Positions 29,171-39,825 are shown, numbered from the stretch's first letter. The stretch is DNA of 64,000 bases from an uncultured Clostridia bacterium (GCA_947178255.1 CAMWXP010000003.1:1-64000); one strand, 5' to 3'. Notes: generated by a model from the letters alone, not told the origin. Numbers and translations are program-made.

Positions 29171-31120
29171 TTATTCAACAGGCTTCCAAACTGCGTATAA
29201 GAGTAAACCGTTAGGTGGCTTTTTATACTGCGCTAACGGACTCGATGATAATATCGGGTTAGGCAATGTTACATAGCGAGAACCGCTATGCAAGATATTT
29301 TCGTACTCGACGTCTGTACTGCCCTCTTCGGTAGTCCAGCCCTCAAACGTGTAACCCTTGCGGGTGGGCAAATACGCAAAAGAACACGAGACAGTATCTT
29401 GAGCGTTGTAATCTACCGAGTACACATACGGTAAACCGTCATCGTACCGTATATCGCATCCCGAAATAACGCTTGCGTTTGAAGCGAAGCTATCATATAC
29501 ATTTTTACGATACCAGTCCAACGGTATCTCTTTGAACGGCATGTATACGGTCGTTTCGGAAAAGGCATAAATTTCTATTTTTGTAACGTTAGCCGGAATA
29601 GTAACAGATCTAAGCGCGCCGCAACCCTTGAATGCATCTGTACCGATTTTTTCCAGCGTAGACGGTAAAAAAACGCTGTCTATATTATCGTTGCCCATAA
29701 AAGCGTCCGCTTGTATTGTATGCACGCCTTCCGGTATTACCACACTATGCTTGACATCGCTTATTAAATCGGGGGCCATCGTTATAAAGAAATCTTTATT
29801 GCCAACGGCAAACGCTCCCTTGCCTATTACCTCTATATAATCCGGTATAACGTAATTGCTGCCGGCGCGAACCAATACATTACCCGATTTTTTTATAAGA
29901 CATCCGCCGTCGCTTTTGTATACCTCGTTGTCTTCCGCTACGGTAAAGTTTAAATTAACGCAACCTTCAAACGAAGACGAGTAAATATATTCTATCGAAG
30001 CAGGTATATAAATTTCCGTTAACGCTGTACAATAACCGAATGCAGGTCTGCTTTCATAGCTATTAATCGCTTTAATTCCCTCCTCCAACGTTATACTTTT
30101 AAGCGCCTTACAGTTGCCAAAAGCATCGGCCTTTATAATTTCCACATTGCCGGGGATTGTTATTTCAGTCAAAGACAAACAGCGATAAAAAGCATGTTCA
30201 CCGATAGACTTGACGTAATCGGGTATTACGCTTACGCCACAGCCCTCAACAAGCTCGTTATTATCTATTTTTATTATGCAGTTGCCGTCGCTTTTGTAAA
30301 CGGCGTTACCTTCGTCCACGGTTATCGATTTTAAGTTATCGCAACTCTCAAATACGGATATCCCTATTTTTTTAACCGAATCCGGAATAACAACGGATTC
30401 CAAGGACGTGCAGCAAATAAATGCAATATTACATATTTCTTTAATGCTATTGGGAATTGTTATTTCCGTCAAGCTCGAGCACTCGTAAAATACTCCGTTA
30501 TTCAATCTTTCCAAAGATTGGGAAAGTCGGACCTGCTTTAGGTTTTTGCACCTATAAAATGCCTCGCTCCCTATGGTAGTAATACTGTTAGGGATAATAA
30601 TGCTTGTCATAAGATTACATTCACTAAAAGCCCTTTGCCTTATAGAAGTAACGGGCTTGCCGTCATACGTCGGCAAAATAGTTACCTTGCCTCGAACTTT
30701 GGTTTTGTCCGCGCTTACAATTTCGATTTCCGTTCCGTTATTTATTAAAGCAGTCTTAAGCCCGTCGGGGATGAACGTCTCATAACCTACCGCGTCCGAC
30801 CATGTAGAATCGTTTTGCGTATTTTTATCTCCGTACGCCTTTACCCGCAACGAATACTCGCTCGGCAATGACGTAAGCATAAATATATCTATACTGTTGG
30901 TTTCCGTCTTGTACTCTTTGCCGCTTATATCCACCACATAACCTCGGGCGTTTTCCACCTTGTCCCACTGTAATACTTCGTCCACTATTCGCAGGTTTGC
31001 GGGCGCGGCCAAATCCTCGCGTTGGACGTCACTTCCGCACGCGAGACACAGCACACAAAGCGCCGTTGCTATCAAAGCAAGTGGCAATATAAGGAGATGC
31101 TTCTTTATAAATACTTTCAT
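29171..31120 (-). CDS. BspA-like LRR_5 lipoprotein with N-terminal Fn3-like and C-terminal Listeria-Bacteroides-type repeat
   Basis: MKVFIKKHLLILPLALIATALCVLCLACGSD lipobox; AFSECNLMTSIIIPNSITTIGSEAFYRCKNLKQVRL; KGYTFEGWTTEEG. Confidence 0.9.
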   Translation of the reverse strand: MKVFIKKHLLILPLALIATALCVLCLACGSDVQREDLAAPANLRIVDEVLQWDKVENARGYVVDISGKEYKTETNSIDIFMLTSLPSEYSLRVKAYGDKNTQNDSTWSDAVGYETFIPDGLKTALINNGTEIEIVSADKTKVRGKVTILPTYDGKPVTSIRQRAFSECNLMTSIIIPNSITTIGSEAFYRCKNLKQVRLSQSLERLNNGVFYECSSLTEITIPNSIKEICNIAFICCTSLESVVIPDSVKKIGISVFESCDNLKSITVDEGNAVYKSDGNCIIKIDNNELVEGCGVSVIPDYVKSIGEHAFYRCLSLTEITIPGNVEIIKADAFGNCKALKSITLEEGIKAINSYESRPAFGYCTALTEIYIPASIEYIYSSSFEGCVNLNFTVAEDNEVYKSDGGCLIKKSGNVLVRAGSNYVIPDYIEVIGKGAFAVGNKDFFITMAPDLISDVKHSVVIPEGVHTIQADAFMGNDNIDSVFLPSTLEKIGTDAFKGCGALRSVTIPANVTKIEIYAFSETTVYMPFKEIPLDWYRKNVYDSFASNASVISGCDIRYDDGLPYVYSVDYNAQDTVSCSFAYLPTRKGYTFEGWTTEEGSTDVEYENILHSGSRYVTLPNPILSSSPLAQYKKPPNGLLLYAVWKPVE

Positions 31121-31223
31121 ATTACAATATATGTCCTTTTAATAGATATTGAAATTGTCAAACATATTTATTCCCTTTTTTCGATAATCGCAAAAAGTTA
31201 CAAAAAGGAACAAAAAACAATAA

Positions 31224-31255
31224 AAAGGCGCTGCAAAACACTTTGCGACGCCTTT
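31224..31255 (-). terminator. Hairpin plus T-run (minus strand) downstream of the topoisomerase A gene
   Basis: Minus strand AAAGGCGTCGCAAAGTGTTTTGCAGCGCCTTTTTATTG. Confidence 0.65.
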
Positions 31256-31349
31256 GTCATTTGCGGTATTTTATCATATTATCTTTGATATGTCAACACT
31301 TTTTAATAAAATACTACAATTCTTTTGGTTAAAGCGGATTTTTGTATTT

Positions 31350-33812
31350 TTAAATTCCGTTATATGTCAGCTTATCGTTGTAGGCATAGCCCGCTACGAC
31401 GGTGTGGCGGCCTCTAAGCATCGGCTTGCCTGCGTGGGTGCGGTTTTCTATGGAGAAGTTTTCCGTCGAGTACGCGGTTAGGTATTCGTCGTCCACGTTG
31501 AACACTACCTTGTACGGCACGGTTACGCACGCCGCAAACGCGATGTAGCTGCCGTTGTCCGCTTTGCCCTTGCCGAAGTCTATTATCTTGATACCCTTGC
31601 GGTACCTGCCCATAACGTCTATCTGGCTGACAAGCAAGCGCTTGGTATAACCGCGGTCGGTGCACAGCGCTACCTCGCCGTCGCCGTTGACCTGTCTAAT
31701 GAGTATGCACTCGTCGTCGTCCGCGAGCATCATGCACCGTACGCCTATCGCTATGCGGTTTTGGCTGGGTATATCCGACATATCCGCGTTAAGGCACATG
31801 CCGCCCTTAGTGACTATCATAAGCGAGCAGCCGTCCTGTTCGTCCTCTATGCCGATAAGCGTGTCGCCGTCGCGCAGCTTGGTCGCTTGGAACGCCGACT
31901 TGACAACGCCGTACTCGCTCCACGGCGACTTCTTTACGAGTCCGCCCTTGGAATAGAACAGCAGGTTGCCCTTAGGCAGTTTTTCCTCGACTACGCGCAT
32001 ATACAGCGGGTACTCGCCCTCCACAGCTTCGGCGACAATCTTTTTGAGCTCGACGCCCTTTTCGCGCCACTTGCCGTCGGGAATTGCTTCCACGTCGATC
32101 TTGTAGCAGTTGCCGAGGTTGGTAAAGCAGAACACTCTGTCCGTCGACTTTGCGCGCACCAAGCAGTTGCAAATTTCGTTGAGCGTGGAATTGTCGGTAA
32201 AGTCCTTTGTCGCCATCGTAAAGTTTTTGACAAGCATGCGCTTGATTTGACGATTGGCGTTGGCGGCAATCACGTACTCGAACGTCGGCTTTTCGTCGTC
32301 GCTCGGTATTACGTAATGCTCGAGGTCGGGCACAATCTGCGATTTGCGGTTTTCCTTGTACTGCTTGCGAATGGTGAGCAGCTCGCTCTTGACAAGCTCC
32401 ATTTGCAGCTTTTTGGAGCCGATAATCGCCTCCAACCGCGTAATTTCGCTCTTGACGTCGGCAAGCTCTTTTTCCAGCTTGAATATTTCAAGACTGGTAA
32501 GCCTAGCAAGGCGCATATCCAGTATGGCTTGCGCTTGTATTTCGGACAGCTCGAAGCGCTTGCGTAACGCCTCTTTTGCGGCGGTCGTGTTTGCGCTCGA
32601 TTTGATGATTTTTATAACTTCGTCAATGTTCCTTACGGCTATGACCAAGCCTTCCAAAATATGCTCGCGCTTTTTGGCGGCGTCAAGCTCGTAACGCGTT
32701 CTGCGCAGCACGACCTCGCGCTGGTAGTTTACGTAGTACGCTATTATGTCCAAAAGGCCCATGAGCTGCGGCTTGCCGTCCGCAATGGCGACCATGTTGA
32801 ACGAGAAGTTGATTGCAAGGTTTGTGTACTTGAACAGCGCGTTGATTATGTCCTTGGGGTTACTGTCACGCTTGAGCTTGATAACGGCGCGCATACCCAC
32901 GCGGTCGGATTCGTCCACAACGTCGGTTATGTTCGACAGCACGCCCTTTTTGTCCTCGCGCACCTTTATAATGGTTTCCAGCAGCTGCGCCTTGTTTACG
33001 CCGTACGGGATTTCGTCTATTACTATTATCTTTTTGTCGTTGTCGTTTTCGATATGAAGCTTGGCGCGTATCGCCACCTTGCCCTTGCCCGTTTCGTACG
33101 CCTGCGCAAGCTCGGTGGGTATGATAACGCCGCCCGTCGGGAAGTCGGGACCTTTGATTATCTTCATCATATCTTTGAGCGTTATGCGCGAATTGTCTAT
33201 ATACGCGATAACGCCGTCAATCGCTTCCATAAGGTTGTGCGGCGGAATGTTGGTGGCTAATCCTACCGCTATACCCGTAGCGCCGTTGACCAAAAGATTG
33301 GGGAACCGCCCGGGCAGAATGTCCGGCTCCATTATGGTGTCGTCGAAGTTCCAGCTCCACTTGACGGTGTTTTTGTCTATGTCGCGAAGTAGCTCCAACG
33401 CAAGCGGAGTCAGCCTAGCCTCGGTATAACGCATAGCCGCCGCGCCGTCGCCGTCCACCGAACCGAAGTTGCCGTGTCCGTCCACGAGCGTCGCGCCCAT
33501 GTTAAAGGGCTGCGCCATACGCACCATTGCTTGATATATGGACGAGTCGCCGTGCGGGTGCAGCTTACCCAAGCAGTCGCCGACGATACGCGCGCTCTTG
33601 CGGTACGGCTTGTCGGGCGTAATGCCGAGCTGCTGCATTGTGTACAGTATACGGCGCTGAACGGGTTTAAGTCCGTCCTCTACGCGCGGCAGTGCACGAT
33701 CCAAAATAACCGATTCCGAGTACGGAATCATGGAGTCGCGCATAACGTCTTCCATCGTTTGTATTACAAGTTTGCCAATGGGCTTGTTTTCTTGTTCGTT
33801 ATCTTGTGCCAT
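31350..33812 (-). CDS. Type II DNA topoisomerase A subunit (GyrA/ParC)
   Basis: [70 protein letters not shown]. Confidence 0.95.
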   Translation of the reverse strand: MAQDNEQENKPIGKLVIQTMEDVMRDSMIPYSESVILDRALPRVEDGLKPVQRRILYTMQQLGITPDKPYRKSARIVGDCLGKLHPHGDSSIYQAMVRMAQPFNMGATLVDGHGNFGSVDGDGAAAMRYTEARLTPLALELLRDIDKNTVKWSWNFDDTIMEPDILPGRFPNLLVNGATGIAVGLATNIPPHNLMEAIDGVIAYIDNSRITLKDMMKIIKGPDFPTGGVIIPTELAQAYETGKGKVAIRAKLHIENDNDKKIIVIDEIPYGVNKAQLLETIIKVREDKKGVLSNITDVVDESDRVGMRAVIKLKRDSNPKDIINALFKYTNLAINFSFNMVAIADGKPQLMGLLDIIAYYVNYQREVVLRRTRYELDAAKKREHILEGLVIAVRNIDEVIKIIKSSANTTAAKEALRKRFELSEIQAQAILDMRLARLTSLEIFKLEKELADVKSEITRLEAIIGSKKLQMELVKSELLTIRKQYKENRKSQIVPDLEHYVIPSDDEKPTFEYVIAANANRQIKRMLVKNFTMATKDFTDNSTLNEICNCLVRAKSTDRVFCFTNLGNCYKIDVEAIPDGKWREKGVELKKIVAEAVEGEYPLYMRVVEEKLPKGNLLFYSKGGLVKKSPWSEYGVVKSAFQATKLRDGDTLIGIEDEQDGCSLMIVTKGGMCLNADMSDIPSQNRIAIGVRCMMLADDDECILIRQVNGDGEVALCTDRGYTKRLLVSQIDVMGRYRKGIKIIDFGKGKADNGSYIAFAACVTVPYKVVFNVDDEYLTAYSTENFSIENRTHAGKPMLRGRHTVVAGYAYNDKLTYNGI

Positions 33813-33835
33813 AAGGTGTTCCTAAAATAAGAAAT

Positions 33836-33886
33836 AAGGTTGAGATTCTTAGCGGCGCGCTTCGCGCTTGCTCTGAATGACAAAAT
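33836..33886. repeat. Interspersed repeat family A, copy 2 (single arm)
   Basis: AAGGTTGAGATTCTTAGCGGCGCGCTTCGCGCTTGCTCTGAATGACAAAAT, between the two topoisomerase genes. Confidence 0.85.
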
Positions 33887-33889
33887 ATT

Positions 33890-35836
33890 TTATTTGTTGA
33901 ATGAGTCTACTTTGTTGAAGTCTGCGTGTTCGATAATGTACTCGCGACGAAGCTCTACCGCGTCGCCCATAAGCACCGAAACAAGCTTTTCGGCCTCGGC
34001 GGCGTCCTCGATAGTAACCTGCATAAGCGCGCGGTTTTTGGGATCCATAGTCGTTTCCCAAAGCTGATCGGCGTTCATTTCGCCCAAGCCTTTGTAACGC
34101 TGGACTTGCGCGTTTTTGCCCATTCTCGCCTTGGCGGCTGCAAGCGCCGCGTCGTCGTAGGCGTATTCCACTTGGTTGCCCTTTTCTATCTTGTACAGCG
34201 GCGGCAAGCCGATATACACGTGTCCTTCGTTGATAAGCTCCTTCATATAGCGGAAAAAGAAGGTCAAAAGTATTGCGCGAATATGATATCCGTCGACGTC
34301 CGCGTCGGACAGGATTATTACCTTGTGGTAGTTGAGGTTGTCGGGGTTGTAGTCCTCGCCGATGCCCGACCCGAGCGCCGATATAAGCGTACGAATTTCC
34401 TCGTTGGCAAGCACTTGGTCAATGCGCTTTTTCTCGGCGTTGAGCGGCTTGCCCCTGAGCGGCAAAATCGCTTGGTACGACCGTGCGCGCGCCTGCTTAC
34501 ACGTTCCGCCTGCGCTGTCGCCCTCGACTATAAACAACTCGTTGTTCTCCGGCTTTCTGCCTGTGCAGGGCGTGAGCTTACCTACAAGGTTGAAGTTGTC
34601 TATTGCGTTCTTTGCTCGCGTAATTTCCTTTTCCTTGCGCGCCGCTTCGCGCACCTTGGCGGCAAGCATACCCTTTTTGAGTATAGCCTCGCCCACCGCG
34701 CCGTTCTTGGGATCGGCAAAGTATTCGCCGAGCACCTGCGACACAATGCCCTCCAACGCGATACGCGCCGCGGGATTGCCGAGTTTGGTCTTGGTCTGAC
34801 CCTCGAACTGTACGTTGGTCATTTGCACCGAAAGTACGGCGGTAAGACCTTCGCGGTAATCGTCGCCGAGTAGGTTTGCATCTTTGTCTTTGAGCATGCC
34901 CACGCGCCGCGCAAAGTCGTTCATGACCTTGGTGTACGCCGCCTTAAAACCGGTTTCGTGCGTGCCGCCCTCGGTGGTGGGAATATTGTTTACGTACGAG
35001 AAAAGGTTTTCGGTATACGCGTCGGTGTGCTGGAAAGCAAGCGACATCGAAATGCCGTCCTTTTCGCCGCTGATGAGTATAGGCTCGTCGTACAGCGTGT
35101 TACGCGCCTCGTTGATGTACTTGACGAAGTCCACGATACCGCCGTCGTAGCAGTATTCCAGCGAACGGTAGCCCTCGCCCACACGCACGCGCTCGTCTAT
35201 AAGTTTTACCTTTAAGCCCTTGTTAAGAAATGCAAGCTCTTTGAGCCGACGCGCAATGGTATCAAACTGAAAGACAACCGTTTCGAATATGCGCTTGTCG
35301 GGCATGAACCGCACGTATGAGCCGTGCTTGTCCACCTTTTCGCCCGTGTCTATAAGGCTGTACTTGGGCACGCCGCCCTTGACCTCGCCGTTGACTTCCC
35401 TGGACTCGAACTCCATGCGGTAGGTCGTGCCGTTTTTGAATACTTCTACTTTGAGCCATTCGGACAGCGCGTTAGTGACCGACGCGCCGACGCCGTGCAG
35501 ACCGCCCGAGTGCGCATAGTTGCTGCTGTCGAACTTGCCGCCCGCGTGAAGCTGCGTAAATACTACCTCTACGCCCGATACGCCCAGTTTGGGGTGAATG
35601 TCAACGGGTATGCCTCGTCCGTCATCGCCTACCGACGCACTGCCGTCGGCGTGAATGGTCACTTCTATGCCCGTGGCAAAGCCGTTGGACACCTCGTCGA
35701 TGGAGTTGTCCACAATTTCCCACAAGATATGGTGCAAACCTTTTATTCCCGTTGTTCCTATATACATACCGGGACGGAGCCGAACCGCATCCAATCCCTC
35801 CAAAACTCGTATATTACCTGCATTATAGTCAGACAT
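33890..35836 (-). CDS. Type II DNA topoisomerase B subunit (GyrB/ParE)
   Basis: LEGLDAVRLRPGMYIGTTGIKGLHHILWEIVDNSIDE, YKGLGEMNADQLWETTMDP. Confidence 0.95.
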   Translation of the reverse strand: MSDYNAGNIRVLEGLDAVRLRPGMYIGTTGIKGLHHILWEIVDNSIDEVSNGFATGIEVTIHADGSASVGDDGRGIPVDIHPKLGVSGVEVVFTQLHAGGKFDSSNYAHSGGLHGVGASVTNALSEWLKVEVFKNGTTYRMEFESREVNGEVKGGVPKYSLIDTGEKVDKHGSYVRFMPDKRIFETVVFQFDTIARRLKELAFLNKGLKVKLIDERVRVGEGYRSLEYCYDGGIVDFVKYINEARNTLYDEPILISGEKDGISMSLAFQHTDAYTENLFSYVNNIPTTEGGTHETGFKAAYTKVMNDFARRVGMLKDKDANLLGDDYREGLTAVLSVQMTNVQFEGQTKTKLGNPAARIALEGIVSQVLGEYFADPKNGAVGEAILKKGMLAAKVREAARKEKEITRAKNAIDNFNLVGKLTPCTGRKPENNELFIVEGDSAGGTCKQARARSYQAILPLRGKPLNAEKKRIDQVLANEEIRTLISALGSGIGEDYNPDNLNYHKVIILSDADVDGYHIRAILLTFFFRYMKELINEGHVYIGLPPLYKIEKGNQVEYAYDDAALAAAKARMGKNAQVQRYKGLGEMNADQLWETTMDPKNRALMQVTIEDAAEAEKLVSVLMGDAVELRREYIIEHADFNKVDSFNK

Positions 35837-35914
35837 AGTAATCCTCCGTAATACGCTTACAGTTCATTGTAACATAATCGAAAAAATTTTGCAATCAAAT
35901 TAAATCAATTAAGA

Positions 35915-36376
35915 TTAAACAAGGTTTTTAAACCCGTTTTGCCTAAGCGCTTCGTACAACACCAACGCTACGGTGTTGGACAGATTAAGCGACCGAAGCC
36001 CCTCCGCCATAGGTATGCGAAGCGCCGTATCGGGATTGTCGAACACTATGTGCTCGGGCAAACCTTTGGTCTCCTTGCCGAATATCAAATAGTCGCCGTC
36101 CTTGAAATCTATATCGGTGTAACGCTTACTCGCCTTTTTGGATAGGTAAAAATATCTGCCGCCTTTTGTCTTTTCGAAAAACTCTTCCATGCTTTCGTAA
36201 TAAGTTAAGTCGAGCTTGTCCCAGTAATCGAGCCCCGCGCGCTTTAAGTGCTTGTCGGTAATTTCAAACCCCATAGGCTTGATTATGTGTAGCGCGCTGC
36301 CCGTGCACGCGCAGGTACGCGAAATGTTGCCGGTGTTTTGCGGAATTTCGGGTTGGTAAAGTACAATGTTGAACAT
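35915..36376 (-). CDS. trmL: tRNA (cytidine(34)-2'-O)-methyltransferase (SPOUT)
   Basis: MFNIVLYQPEIPQNTGNISRTCACTGSALHIIKPMGFEI...IPMAEGLRSLNLSNTVALVLYEALRQ. Confidence 0.92.
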   Translation of the reverse strand: MFNIVLYQPEIPQNTGNISRTCACTGSALHIIKPMGFEITDKHLKRAGLDYWDKLDLTYYESMEEFFEKTKGGRYFYLSKKASKRYTDIDFKDGDYLIFGKETKGLPEHIVFDNPDTALRIPMAEGLRSLNLSNTVALVLYEALRQNGFKNLV

Positions 36377-36381
36377 AACGC

Positions 36382-37290
36382 CTAATCCATTTTTCCTTCG
36401 CAATCATTGATGAACTGCAAAAAGTCCTCGTACACCTCGCCCTTGTTGAGCTCGTTTAACAGCTCATGCCGTGCGCCGTCGTACATTTTGACGCGCGGAT
36501 AAAGTCCGTGTTTTTCGTACGCCTTGACAAGCTTTTTGATAAGCTTGCCGTAGCCGCCCACGCCGTCCGCCGTGCCCGAAGCTATCATAAGCTTAAAGCC
36601 GGTCGGCGTTTTGCCGCGGTTCTTGTTTATGCGCGCGCAGCCTTCTAACATTTCGCGGTAGAACATATACGAGCAAGTACCCACGCCCGCGCACTGCTCG
36701 TCGGCGTTGTACTTTTCCACCTCCGCTTTGTCGCGGTTTATCCAGCCGCTTTTGCCGTCCTTCCACTTTTTGTCGTACGCCGTAAAAGTCATTTTGGCAA
36801 AAAACTCACCGTCGCGGTCGGGATTCTTTTTCGCGCCGCGCCGCGCTATCCATCTGCCCAAAGAAAGCATAATTCCGCTTTGCAGCGTACTGCCGCAAAG
36901 TATGGCGCCGCTTACGTAGCTGTGGTACTTTTGTATAAACCGCTGCGTAAGTATACTGCCGTAGCTGTGGCCTATAACGTACACGCGTTCCACGCCCCAG
37001 CGCTGCTTTGCGATATCCACTTCCTGCTTGATGTCGTCCACCGTAGCTTCGAACATGCCGTCCGTGCCCTTGCCGCGAGTATCGGCGTCGGTAGCGCCGA
37101 AAGAGCGGTTATCCATACCGATCACGTTATATCCGTTTTTGCCGAGAAAGTTGCAAAAGTCGTCGTACCGCGCTATATATTCGCACATGCCGTGAACCAT
37201 TACCACGGCGGCGCGGGGCTTGTCTACGTTATCCCAATACGTTACCGCAACGTCCTTTCCGTCACGCATTTTTACAAACTCTGTTGTCAT
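36382..37290 (-). CDS. Alpha/beta hydrolase (monoacylglycerol lipase-like)
   Basis: AAVVMVHGMCEYIARYDDF, VYVIGHSYGSILTQ; ATG at 37290 preceded by GGAGGAAATA. Confidence 0.88.
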   Translation of the reverse strand: MTTEFVKMRDGKDVAVTYWDNVDKPRAAVVMVHGMCEYIARYDDFCNFLGKNGYNVIGMDNRSFGATDADTRGKGTDGMFEATVDDIKQEVDIAKQRWGVERVYVIGHSYGSILTQRFIQKYHSYVSGAILCGSTLQSGIMLSLGRWIARRGAKKNPDRDGEFFAKMTFTAYDKKWKDGKSGWINRDKAEVEKYNADEQCAGVGTCSYMFYREMLEGCARINKNRGKTPTGFKLMIASGTADGVGGYGKLIKKLVKAYEKHGLYPRVKMYDGARHELLNELNKGEVYEDFLQFINDCEGKMD

Positions 37291-37376
37291 TATTTCCTCC
37301 GTCAATTCATATAATTCAATCTTTGCCATTATACTATATAAGATAATTTTTGTCAATATAGAGGTAGCAATATAAC

Positions 37377-38393
37377 ATGAAAACAATAGTTTTTGCGGGC
37401 GGCGGCACGGCAGGGCACGTAATGCCCAACATAGCGATTATAGACCAGTTAAAGCACGACTACAACTGCGTATACGTCGGCGGCGACGGAATGGAAAAGG
37501 ATATTTGCGAAAAGCGTAATATCCCATTTTACCGCATAGACACTGTTAAATTCCGCCGCGACAAAATGCTGTCCAATATAGGCGTGCCGTTCAAGCTGCA
37601 CTCGTGCGTAAAAGCCGCCAAGCGCGTGCTTAGTGAAATTAACCCCTCGCTTATTTTCAGCAAGGGCGGTTACGCCGCGCTGCCCGTGGTGCTTGCGAGC
37701 AAGGTGCCAGTGCTGTGCCACGAAAGCGATTTTTCGGCAGGGCTTGCAACAAAAATGAGCAAGCGCAAGGCAGTCAAGATTTTGTGCGCGTTCGAGCCGT
37801 GCGCCAAAAAGTTCAAAAAAGGACTGTACGTCGGCACGCCGCTCAACCAAAGCCTATACCGCGGCGCAAAAGATTTATCCCACTACGGGCTTAGCGGCAG
37901 CAAGCCGATTGTCGCGGTCGTCGGCGGCTCGTCGGGCGCGGCGGCGGTCAATTCCGCGGTTATCGAAGCGCTGCCACACCTGCTGCAAAAGTATGAGGTC
38001 ATACACATGACCGGCAAAAACAAAGCGGGCGGCATGGCCCAAAAGGGCTACGCCACCGTGGAGTTTGAAAACGATATGGCGCGCCTTTACGCCACCGCCG
38101 ATATAATTATCACCCGCGCGGGCGCCAACGCGCTTGCCGAGTGCATTGCGCTGAAAAAGCCGACTATCGCCATTCCGCTTGAAAAAGCGTCGCGCGGCGA
38201 TCAGGTACAAAACGCCGAATATTATTCGGGCTGCGGCGCTATCAAGGTTTTACGCGAAAACGAGTTAAAGCCCCTCGTCGCCGCCGTGGACGAGGTTTAC
38301 AACAACAAGTACAAGTACGTCAGCGCTATGAGCTGCATAAACGTTGACGGCACGAAAAAGATTGTTGCGGAAATAAATAAAATCCTTAGTTAG
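37377..38393 (+). CDS. murG: UDP-N-acetylglucosamine--undecaprenyl-PP-MurNAc-pentapeptide GlcNAc transferase
   Basis: MKTIVFAGGGTAGHVMPNIAI...SLIFSKGGYAALPVVLASKVPVLCHESD...VVGGSSGAAAVN. Confidence 0.93.
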   Translation: MKTIVFAGGGTAGHVMPNIAIIDQLKHDYNCVYVGGDGMEKDICEKRNIPFYRIDTVKFRRDKMLSNIGVPFKLHSCVKAAKRVLSEINPSLIFSKGGYAALPVVLASKVPVLCHESDFSAGLATKMSKRKAVKILCAFEPCAKKFKKGLYVGTPLNQSLYRGAKDLSHYGLSGSKPIVAVVGGSSGAAAVNSAVIEALPHLLQKYEVIHMTGKNKAGGMAQKGYATVEFENDMARLYATADIIITRAGANALAECIALKKPTIAIPLEKASRGDQVQNAEYYSGCGAIKVLRENELKPLVAAVDEVYNNKYKYVSAMSCINVDGTKKIVAEINKILS

Positions 38394-38394
38394 T

Positions 38395-39717
38395 TTACAG
38401 CTTTACCGATATCGCGTAAACGTCCGCGCCGCCGATTGGTGCGGAAAGCGCGTCCCCGCCCTTGGCGGTCATTACGATAAGCATTTCGTTATACCCTGTT
38501 TTGATTACGCGGCTTATTGCGCAGTCCTTAATATCGAGCACCACCGATATATCGCCGCCGTCCTTGATAGTTACGGCCGAATCGGTAGTACACACGTACA
38601 ACGGGTTATCCATATTTACCACACCGCCCAGCCGTGTGCCGCTTATTGCGGACACGGTTTTTCGGTTGAGCTGCTTATCAAGCTCGTACGTAATGCCGCC
38701 GTCCGCGCCCACAAAGCACGCGTAATATTTTCCGTTCAATTCGGTCAGCGACCCGTCGGTAAACTTGAAGCCGAGCATGTCGCGGCGAAAGCTTTTAAAT
38801 CCGTAGTCCACAGTGACTATCGCAGCCTCGCCGTTTTTGTCGCACACCGCCATGTAACCGTTGTCGTACGGCAGCACCGCGTACGGGCGCAGCATGCTCT
38901 CGTCGTTGCCGCCGTAGTAATGCGGTACGGCGTCACCGCCAGCTTTGAACGTGTAAAACACTATCGCGTCGTACCGCGGAATGCTGAACGCCCTCGCGCT
39001 TATAATATACTCCTCGTTTAATATATAGCAATCGAAATACTGCAATTTAAGCGCGTTGGATATGCGCGTGCTGCTGCCAAGCGCCCAGCCGCCGCCCGCG
39101 CGCGTAAACTCGGTAAGCTTGAGCGTGCCTTCGCCTATCGCAGCGATAACAGCCATTTTTTTGCTGCCCACAGGCATTACGTCCACAACCGTTCCCTCGA
39201 CGGTCGAAAGCCTGTCGGTGGTGCCGTCGTCGCCCACCGCGTACAGCATTGACTTTTCGTCGTCCGTTCCCGCACCCGACACAGTGGCGGCGCAAAACCC
39301 GCCTTCCACAACGCCCGCCGCGCACAGCTTGCCGTCGAAGTACGTAAAGCCGAGTATCTTGCCGTCCGAGCCTATACGGCACAAAAACCCGCCGCTGCTG
39401 TCGAAATCGTAATCGGGTACGACCGCATTGCCAAATATGTACGTTACCCCGCCCCCGTTAAACGTGAATATCACGCTTTCGTCGCCGCTGCCCATCAACT
39501 GCGTTTCGTGCGAAATTTCCTTTACCTTGCCCTTTTGCGCGTCGCGCAGTTTTTCGTGCGGCGGAGCAACGACCACCGTGCCACCGTCGTCGGGCTCGGT
39601 GCCGCCGATACCTTCGGCAAGCCGCGGCGCGCGCAATAATACTATTGCGGCAATCAGTCCCGCTATTACGATATTAAGTACGGTAATTACCGCTATTTGC
39701 TTTTTTGTTATGCGCAT
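38395..39717 (-). CDS. Membrane-anchored protein of unknown function
   Basis: 440 aa, N-terminal TM (IAVITVLNIVIAGLIAAIVLL); repeated beta-rich segments. Confidence 0.75.
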   Translation of the reverse strand: MRITKKQIAVITVLNIVIAGLIAAIVLLRAPRLAEGIGGTEPDDGGTVVVAPPHEKLRDAQKGKVKEISHETQLMGSGDESVIFTFNGGGVTYIFGNAVVPDYDFDSSGGFLCRIGSDGKILGFTYFDGKLCAAGVVEGGFCAATVSGAGTDDEKSMLYAVGDDGTTDRLSTVEGTVVDVMPVGSKKMAVIAAIGEGTLKLTEFTRAGGGWALGSSTRISNALKLQYFDCYILNEEYIISARAFSIPRYDAIVFYTFKAGGDAVPHYYGGNDESMLRPYAVLPYDNGYMAVCDKNGEAAIVTVDYGFKSFRRDMLGFKFTDGSLTELNGKYYACFVGADGGITYELDKQLNRKTVSAISGTRLGGVVNMDNPLYVCTTDSAVTIKDGGDISVVLDIKDCAISRVIKTGYNEMLIVMTAKGGDALSAPIGGADVYAISVKL

Positions 39718-39825
39718 AATAACCCCCACGCAAGAGAATGTATCCTATAATATACCACCGAACGCCGCATATTTTCCGCCCGCGCAAATTCCGTCAAATT
39801 ATGCAAGAAATGCTTCGCAGTTATA

